DNA from: Verrucomicrobiota bacterium | GTDB lineage: Bacteria; Verrucomicrobiota; Verrucomicrobiia; Opitutales; Seribacteraceae | DNA length: 9,239 nt | Assembly: GCA_014382645.1 (NCBI GenBank) | Contig: JACNJI010000160.1 | Span: forward strand, 1 to 9,239 | Reading direction: 5' to 3' | Shown: positions 6,501 through 9,239 of the stretch, piece by piece | Layout: each line of letters starts with the position of its first letter | How positions within the stretch are numbered: the first letter of the stretch is position 1 | Position numbers and translations under genes: made by a program | Notes under the pieces: model-generated | Database searches by the model: none | Told to the model about the DNA's origin: nothing | Seen by the model: the letters and a program-made list of their open reading frames with translations, nothing else

Positions 6501-9239
6501 AAAGTCGTTCTTTTGCCGCGCACTCAAGGGAACAAAAAGCATAAACTGGGACCAAAGCTTGGTGGGGCTTACCTACGGTGACGCCCCCGTCGAACTAAAC
6601 GCCTCCGCAACGCTTGGTGGCGTAAGTTATTCCTCTTCCGACGAGACCATCGTTGCCTTTGGCGGCCAAGAAGTGCGAAACCCGATACTGGAGAATGGGC
6701 TGGTTCGGTATTGGGCATTCGACGAAGCAAACGGAAGTACCACCGCCTCCGACGTCCGGGGTTCATTCGATGGCGCATTAGCTGGCGGCGCTGCGTTTGT
6801 AGCAGGAAAGTTCGGTAACGCCGTAGAGTTCGACGGAAGCACTGCGGAAGTTGACTTCGGCTTGGGCGCTGGTGATCTAGGAGACAAGTTCACGATTTCG
6901 GTTTGGGTAAAATGGACCGGCGCCGATTCGCCCGCCAACGCAATGCGAATTCTGGAAAATAAAAATGATTCTAATTCAACCGATGGCTGGGCCATTTTCA
7001 CTGAAAGCAACAACGACACCAATGTCCTTGTTCGCGGTTCTTCCAACGCCGCCATTTCTCCGAACGTAACCTCTTCCTGGAAAGCGAACAATTGGCATCA
7101 CGTAGTCGCGGCTTTCAACTTCGCAAACGTCGAGGTCTTTGCTGACGGAATATCCCGGTCTTCGGGGGGCGTCGACCCCGTGAAACCCGGTGGTAAATCT
7201 CTTAAAATGGGCAAATGGCATAACGGCAACGGCAACACCTTTGAGGGGCTCATGGATGATCTGCGACTTTACGACAAGGCCTTGACGGCCAATGAGGTGG
7301 TCGCACTATTCGGAGGTGGTTCGGGCGACTTCGCGCGTTCGTCGACCGGCACTGCCGCAACGATTAAGAATAGCGGCACAGTCACTCTTACAGCTCACGC
7401 TTCCGGAACCAAGTCCATGTACTCCGCGAACACTGTGAGCAAAACGGTGACCATCGGAAAAGCTCCCTTGACGCTTACTGCCGACGACAAGACACGGAAC
7501 GTCGGGGTAGCCAACCCGCCTTTGACCCATTTCGTAAGCGGTTTCGTAAACGACGACAACGAAACCACAGGTCTCACATCGACCATTTCGCTTAGCACTG
7601 AAGCCAATGCTTCCAGCCCGGAGGGCACCTATGCAATCGTTCCAAACGCAACTGCAGACAAATATTTCATCACCTACCTGAACGGATCCTTAATAGTTAG
7701 CAACAAGACCTCACAGTCGATCTCCTGGACCCAAGACTTCTCTAATATCGCCTTAAACCAGTTCGTGGACCTCAACGCGAGTTCTACTTCCGGATTGCCG
7801 GTGCTCTATGCCATTGCGAATCCGGACATCGCCGAACTCGCCGTATCACTCCAAGGAAACTTGGATGCATGGTGGAAGATGGACTCTCCTTACGGTTCCA
7901 CCATATTCGACTCCTCGGGCCAGGGCGGAACCGTTCGCAACGGCATCCTCCAAGGAACCGATGGTTCATCCTCCAGAACCGTAGGCAAATTCGGAAACGC
8001 ACTGATCCTAGATGGTACGGATGATCATGTGCTGATACCCGGATATGCAGGAATAACCGGAAAAAGTCTCCGGACCATTGCGCTCTGGTTCAAAACCACA
8101 GTGGACAATCGCCCGCTGCTCTCCTATGGAGGACCGGGCAACGGCGCATTGTTCGCAATCTCTCTAAACTCGGGCAAGGTGTCTCTCGACTTGGGAGGAA
8201 CCACGCTGGAGGGCGGGACCAGCCTCGCGGACGGCGCATGGCACCACTTAGCCGCAGTCGCTCCAATGGATGCGGATGCCTCGGAAGTAAAGCTCTACGT
8301 AGACGGAGCGCAAGTGGCTTCGGGAAGCGGAACAACCTCCATAAACACCGCTGCATCTAGCTTTGTTAAACTCGGAACGGACGGAGTAAACTACTTCAAC
8401 GGCCAACTGGACGACGTTCGCTTCTACGCCGCCGACCTGAACGCCAACGTAATAGCCAAAGTGTACGGAGCAGGCATTGGTGACTTCAACCGCATTCGCA
8501 TGAAGGGTGCGGGAACCACCTTCATAACCGCTAGCCAACCGGGAGACGCAACCTTCTCATCAAGCACCAACGAGAGCACTCAGATTACGGTTGGCAAACT
8601 CGATCAGACCATCGCCTTCGCTCCCCTGCCAAACAAATCCATTGGCGACTTCGACTTCGATCCGGAAGCAGAAGCCAGTTCCGGTTTATTCGTCACATAC
8701 CAAAGCTCAAACCCGCTGGTCGCCTCTGTCGAAGGAATTACCCCGGGGAGTCAGACCATCAAGATCCGCACTGCCGGCACCACGACGATAACCGCCACTC
8801 AACCCGGCGACTCATCCCACAACCCCGCAACAGCAGCCAGCCAAGTTCTATCTATTGGTTACTACAAGCTTTTCAAGGAATCGATTTCCGGCATGGAACT
8901 GTGGCTCGATGGAAACAACGTGAACGCAGATGCGCTCTCCGATTCCATAACAAGCGGTTCTCCCCTTTACATTTGGAACGACTCATCCGGGAACAACCGC
9001 AATGCCATACAGGCAACACCTGCCAATGCGCCAATATATAAAAAGAACGCCTCCGAGCTCACGGGAAAAGGCTTTGTCGTTTTTTCTTCCGTTACCAAAA
9101 TTCTCGAACTGCCTGCAGTCAACGGTCCCAAGACCATCTTTGCGATATTCAGGCAAACGGGACTTGCCGCTAAAACCAAGTTACTCGGCGGCGATCTCGT
9201 CTCCACCTCGACGCGCGGCAACGCAGCCCTACAAATGGA
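1..9239 (+). CDS. Giant multidomain LamG/Ig-like/FnIII surface protein, internal fragment (both ends outside window)
   Basis: Frame 1 has no stop in 3,079 codons; I translated every line. No start or stop of this gene is visible, so the protein is longer than 3,079 residues. Domain order by residue: glycine-rich modules (1-776), LamG (805-1014), He_PIG Ig (1015-1086), FnIII (1088-1186), FnIII (1192-1291), FnIII split by a ConA-like domain (1294-1655), two ConA-like domains (1661-1857 and 1887-2091), He_PIG (2101-2175), BIg split by LamG (2178-2487), MBG-like (2488-2568), BIg split by LamG (2570-2866), intact BIg (2867-2953), and a truncated ConA-like domain (2961 onward). I see no catalytic motif, transmembrane segment or sorting signal. 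The composition (few Cys, many Asn/Asp/Thr/Gly) and domain set point to a secreted or cell-surface protein, likely an adhesin or glycan-binding scaffold; that role is inferred. Export route and anchoring cannot be judged without the ends. The frame and the domain classes are secure; the function is not. Confidence 0.96.
598..1458 (+). repeat. Glycine-rich module 1 (complete, 287 codons)
   Basis: Sub-feature of the giant CDS, residues 200-486. It starts with 'TELVFHSGTITIDTD' and 'HSDG', followed by 'PYKICTF' (single Cys at 742-744), 'LSLRTRNHGDIII', 'GPGKGK', 'GGGGGYGG', the block 'GGSGGGGGGNKGGGAGGGAI' (from 1093), 'GTITIGATAKISVNGG', 'GAGGSIRLIGASIVNNGTLE' and 'GGGGRIAFVSDG'. Each signature recurs in the same order in module 2. 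It resembles glycine-rich 'GGGAI-L-adG-titiga-isanGG' stretches seen in large surface proteins. I do not recognise a named Pfam family for the module; a solenoid stalk is inferred. Confidence 0.85.
1459..2328 (+). repeat. Glycine-rich module 2 (complete, about 290 codons)
   Basis: Sub-feature of the giant CDS, residues 487-776, and the best match to module 1: 'TDLAFSTGTLFINT', 'HHSDG', 'PYGICAY' (Cys at 1588-1590, same place as in module 1), 'LILKTRNHGNIVV', 'GPGKGK', 'GGGGGYGS', 'GGSGGGGGGNRGGGAGGGAI' (from 1963), 'GTLTIGAGATISANGG', 'GGSLRFAGKSITNNATIE' and 'GGGGRVAF'. The glycine block lies 870 bases after its module 1 counterpart. Glycine codons here lean to GGC and the stretch looks more GC-rich than module 1. 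The module closes near 'GTVDIGTGSYAG', just before the first LamG domain. Confidence 0.85.
2413..3042 (+). other. LamG domain 1 (concanavalin-A-like, LamG_3 type)
   Basis: Sub-feature of the giant CDS, residues 805-1014. Hallmarks in order: 'GWWEFD' first strand; 'GKWDGAIYLDGND' (the G-A-[IV]-x-[FL]-D-G signature); 'YSISCWINP'; 'DGWHYILATYD'; 'KIYIDGL'; 'FTIGR'; 'FQGLLDDLRIYATAL' followed by 'AQIYAGD'. This is the typical LamG_3 order and size (about 200-210 residues). Domains of this fold often bind glycans or protein ligands, sometimes through calcium; no ligand can be named here. It sits between the glycine-rich stalk and a He_PIG core and may be inserted in that Ig domain. Confidence 0.88.
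3043..3258 (+). other. He_PIG-type putative Ig domain 1
   Basis: Sub-feature of the giant CDS, residues 1015-1086. The line 'VTALKGPQSYSAIDLPDALTI' is followed by 'NPTSGLISGT', 'GEHNVTIQASNLSGA' and 'TLVLTV'. This matches the He_PIG consensus of x-P-x-S-Y-S-A, a 'LP-x-x-L-x-I' strand, 'xTGLISGTP', 'G-x-Y-x-V-T-I-x-A-x-N-x-x-G' and a closing 'L-x-V'. The usual first strand ('P-V-I-T-S...VGQ') is weak just upstream. Candidate residues lie before the LamG domain at about 2332-2400 ('PPIIVGDLNATATYSNENY'), so the Ig domain may be split. Its expected role is a rigid extracellular spacer. Confidence 0.82.
3262..3558 (+). other. Fibronectin type III-like domain 1
   Basis: Sub-feature of the giant CDS, residues 1088-1186. 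It contains 'NASTVGATYAMVDFSRLDTGG', 'PALTLFHGTTDG', 'SASLTGLTNNTQYFLRARAV' and 'NSAGTVWTVDHNFTTS'. The 'L-T-x-L-x-x-x-T-x-Y-[FY]-x-R-x-x-A-x-N-x-x-G' block is the classic FnIII E-F strand signature. It is followed closely by a second FnIII copy with a stronger 'YYGD-D-G' motif. Such domains usually act as spacers. Confidence 0.82.
3574..3873 (+). other. Fibronectin type III-like domain 2 (intact reference copy)
   Basis: Sub-feature of the giant CDS, residues 1192-1291. Strand order: 'TSVTTTSSTISGNLFSYDGG' (A-B), 'PNVTLYYGDEDNGTNDSAWD' (C, with the Y-Y-G-D-x-D-x-G...W-D signature), 'GTFTHNLTGFTPGTRYFYRF', 'KAVNSGGTAHSAGAGAFVT'. About 100 residues and uninterrupted. The W-D-containing insertion after strand C is a style I associate with Verrucomicrobiota and Planctomycetota surface proteins. 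It provides the template for recognising that the next FnIII copy is split. Confidence 0.86.
3880..4965 (+). other. Fibronectin type III-like domain 3, split by a 256-codon insertion
   Basis: Sub-feature of the giant CDS, residues 1294-1655. The N-part (3880-3981) carries 'ATNLTETSGTLNARITALGG', aligned with the A-B strands of FnIII copy 2. The C-part (4750-4965) carries 'EQASVTFYWGDDNGSANGNV', then 'WD', 'HDLTGLTKGATYYYSAKV', 'SNSGGDAWAQTRTFAPA', aligned with strands C-G. The joined halves give about 106 residues against 100 in the intact copy. Bases 3982-4749 hold a separate ConA-like domain. The strand C motif appears at both edges of the insert ('GGVTYFIG' before, 'ASVTFYWG' after), so the N-part may end with a duplicated strand. 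Confidence 0.8.
4000..4707 (+). other. ConA-like domain of the 'WLD...VEGYL-KWG...HPY' class, copy 1 (inserted in FnIII 3)
   Basis: Sub-feature of the giant CDS, residues 1334-1569. Starts 'LPGLIMWMDGNDPNGDG', then 'TVWNDKSADARHLA', 'NGMGVVDFDGNDGI', 'GFSMFAVSRYDG', 'DWHIYEVTHTNTD', 'CQIAEFLTFNRVLSEEE', 'KVEGYLGQKWGL' and 'NNHPY'. The order (W-x-D, W-x-D-K-S, V-x-F-D-G-x-D, E-x-[LI]-x-F-x-R-x-L-S-x-E-E, V-E-G-Y-L-x-x-K-W-G-L, H-P-Y) defines a LamG/ConA-like class frequent in PVC bacteria. The loop D-P-N-G-D-G-T-S-D has the look of a calcium-binding site; this is inferred. Confidence 0.85.
4981..5571 (+). other. ConA-like domain of the 'WLD...VEGYL-KWG' class, copy 2
   Basis: Sub-feature of the giant CDS, residues 1661-1857. 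Shows 'SGLVLWLDASDMDGDNSIDD', 'IASWTDKSNQANQA', 'RPTYKKSVFGEKPGINFDGT', 'AGDIAEVLIFDRELTSEE', 'VEGYLAHRWGA' and 'SNHSY'. All landmarks of the class are present in order. Slightly shorter than copy 1 (about 197 residues). It follows the end of split FnIII 3 by five codons, so it appears to stand between domains rather than inside one. The D-M-D-G-D-N-S-I-D-D loop again looks calcium-binding. Confidence 0.85.
5659..6273 (+). other. ConA-like domain of the 'WLD...GYLAHKWGL...HPY' class, copy 3
   Basis: Sub-feature of the giant CDS, residues 1887-2091. Landmarks: 'SSMNVWFDANDSSTT', 'NWSDKSGNGHTATR', 'NALNGMPVVNFADN', 'LAEVVSFDTTLSTIEEDE', 'LTGYLAHKWGL' and 'ASHPYK'. The Asp-rich loop after W-F-D-A-N-D is shortened and lacks the D-x-D-G-D pattern of copies 1 and 2. 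It lies between a 'PPSFDNSPKITMKPYV' stretch and the He_PIG 2 core, the same relative place as LamG 1 has to He_PIG 1. Confidence 0.83.
6301..6525 (+). other. He_PIG-type putative Ig domain 2, with a Cys pair
   Basis: Sub-feature of the giant CDS, residues 2101-2175. Shows 'HVGTPMNLQVETTKGPESYS', then 'LSINSNTGLISGTPDKLGDF', 'NCTISVLNSSGSDTKSFFC'. This is a clear He_PIG pattern ([VI]-G-x-P, K-G-P-x-S-Y-S-A, N-T-G-L-I-S-G-T-P, G-x-F-x-x-T-I-S-V-x-N-x-x-G). Two Cys at 6463-6465 and 6514-6516 lie on the last two strands and could form a disulfide. He_PIG 1 has none, and Cys is otherwise very rare in this protein. Confidence 0.85.
6532..7461 (+). other. Bacterial Ig-like (BIg) domain 1, split by a LamG domain
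   Basis: Sub-feature of the giant CDS, residues 2178-2487. The N-part (6532-6669, 46 codons) reads 'INWDQSLVGLTYGDAPVELN' then 'ASATLGGVSYSSSDETIVAF'. The C-part (7345-7461, 39 codons) reads 'GTAATIKNSGTVTLTAHASG' and ends 'SKTVTIGK'. Joined, they give 85 residues and align with the intact BIg copy at 8599-8859 (87 residues). The break falls after the 'SS-x-x-x-x-V-A-x' strand. Bases 6670-7344 hold a full LamG domain plus short linkers. Confidence 0.83.
6694..7311 (+). other. LamG domain 2 (LamG_3 type), inserted in BIg 1
   Basis: Sub-feature of the giant CDS, residues 2232-2437. Landmarks in order: 'NGLVRYWAFDEANGSTT', 'GKFGNAVEFDGSTAEVDFG', 'FTISVWVKWTG', 'NNWHHVVAAFN', 'VEVFADG', 'LKMGKW', 'FEGLMDDLRLYDKALTANEV'. 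This is a textbook LamG_3 domain of about 206 residues. It is flanked by short glycine-containing linkers ('FGGQEV' before, 'FGGGSGDF' after), which would let it project from the host Ig domain. Its ligand is unknown. Confidence 0.9.
7462..7704 (+). other. MBG-like beta domain
   Basis: Sub-feature of the giant CDS, residues 2488-2568. Reads 'APLTLTADDKTRNVGVANPP', 'LTHFVSGFVNDDNETTGLTS', then 'EGTYAIVPNATADKYFITYL', 'NGSLIVS'. The pattern is 'L-T-[VL]-T-A-D-[ND]-K-x-[RY]-x-x-G-x-x-N-P-x-L-T', 'Y-x-x-S-G-F-V-N-x-D', 'G-x-Y-x-I' and 'Y-x-I-x-Y-x-N-G-x-L-x-V'. It matches MBG repeats of bacterial surface proteins. It is uninterrupted and sits between the two split BIg domains. Likely a spacer or adhesion module. 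Confidence 0.85.
7708..8598 (+). other. Bacterial Ig-like (BIg) domain 2, split by a LamG domain at the same site as BIg 1
   Basis: Sub-feature of the giant CDS, residues 2570-2866. The N-part (7708-7842, 45 codons) reads 'QSISWTQDFSNIALNQFVDL', then 'NASSTSGLPVLYAIANPDIA'. The C-part (8485-8598, 38 codons) reads 'IRMKGAGTTFITASQPGDAT' and ends 'STQITVGK'. Joined length is 83 residues, against 87 for the intact neighbour. 'AGTTFITASQPGD' in the C-part pairs with 'AGTTTITATQPGD' of BIg 3, confirming homology. The insert is 642 bases. Confidence 0.84.
7849..8475 (+). other. LamG domain 3 (LamG_3 type), inserted in BIg 2
   Basis: Sub-feature of the giant CDS, residues 2617-2825. Landmarks: 'GNLDAWWKMDSPYGSTIFDS', 'GKFGNALILDGTDDHVLIPG', 'RTIALWFKT', 'DGAWHHLAAVAP', 'VKLYVDGAQVASG', 'VKLGTDGVNYFNGQLDDVRF'. 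A complete LamG_3 domain of about 209 residues. It resembles LamG 2 in its 'VGKFGNAL-x-x-D-G' strand, which would fit duplication of a BIg-plus-LamG unit, although the two are clearly diverged. Confidence 0.9.
8599..8859 (+). other. Bacterial Ig-like (BIg) domain 3, intact
   Basis: Sub-feature of the giant CDS, residues 2867-2953. Reads 'LDQTIAFAPLPNKSIGDFDF', 'ASSGLFVTYQSSNPLVASVE', 'TIKIRTAGTTTITATQPGDS', ending 'SQVLSIG'. The pattern 'Q-T-I-x-F-x-x-L-P-x-K-x-x-G-D', 'ASSGL-x-V-x-Y-x-S-S-N-P-x-V-A-x-V', 'AGTTTITA-x-Q-x-G-D' is a common bacterial Ig-like repeat. At 87 residues it is uninterrupted. Only a five-residue stretch ('ITPGS') occupies the loop where the two preceding copies carry LamG domains. 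Confidence 0.88.
8881..9239 (+). other. ConA-like domain of the 'WLD' class, copy 4 (cut by the window end)
   Basis: Sub-feature of the giant CDS, residues 2961-3079. Starts 'SISGMELWLDGNNVNADALS', then 'LYIWNDSSGNNRNAIQATPA', 'NAPIYKKN', 'GKGFVVFSS' and 'KTIFAIFRQTG'. These match the first half of the class (W-L-D-x-x, W-x-D-x-S-G-N-x-x-x-A, x-x-P-x-Y, G-x-x-V-V-F). The C-terminal landmarks (VEGYLAHKWG, HPY) would lie beyond the window. The Asp-rich loop is degenerate (N-N-V-N-A-D). Confidence 0.78.

Noticed and set aside
1..9239. CRISPR arrays, tRNAs, insertion sequences, promoters or terminators inside the window
   Set aside because: I noticed no direct repeat-spacer pattern, cloverleaf, transposase or inverted-repeat pair, and every base lies in one continuous coding frame. 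AT-rich promoter-like hexamers within it have no supporting context.

Overview
The whole 9,239-base window is the inside of one very large gene on the + strand. Frame 1 reads from base 1 to the last base without a stop: 3,079 complete codons plus two bases. Neither the start codon, signal peptide and promoter nor the stop codon and C-terminus lies in the window. There is no intergenic DNA, RNA gene, mobile element or second credible gene. The encoded segment is rich in Gly, Asn, Asp, Ser and Thr and very poor in Cys (six by my count). It is built only of domains typical of secreted or surface-attached bacterial proteins.

Layout. (1) 1-2328: three glycine-rich repeat modules (one cut by the window edge, two complete at about 290 codons each), probably a beta-solenoid-like stalk. 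(2) 2332-3258: a LamG/concanavalin-A-like domain with a He_PIG-type Ig domain. (3) 3262-4965: three fibronectin-III-like domains, the third split by an inserted ConA-like domain. (4) 4981-6525: two more ConA-like domains of the 'W-[LF]-D-A' class and a second He_PIG domain. (5) 6532-8859: three bacterial Ig-like (BIg) domains and one MBG-like domain. The first two BIg domains are each interrupted at the same place by a complete LamG domain; the third is intact. (6) 8881-9239: the start of another 'WLD' ConA-like domain, cut by the window end.

Organism. Giant proteins mixing LamG_3, 'W-L-D-A-S-D...VEGYLAHKWG...HPY' ConA-like domains and FnIII domains with a 'YYGD-D-G...WD' signature are, from general knowledge, characteristic of the PVC group. 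Marine Verrucomicrobiota (Opitutae/Puniceicoccales type) are my first guess; Kiritimatiellota, Lentisphaerota and Planctomycetota are alternatives. This is inference from protein style, not a phylogenetic placement.

Function. No catalytic motif was recognised. The most economical reading is an extracellular adhesin or glycan-binding scaffold: a glycine-rich stalk followed by Ig/FnIII spacers that display ConA-like, potentially carbohydrate-binding, modules. The most striking feature is architectural. Lectin-like domains sit inside loops of Ig-like domains rather than only between them, and two inserts use the equivalent loop in two homologous hosts. An uninterrupted sister domain in the same protein serves as a built-in control.
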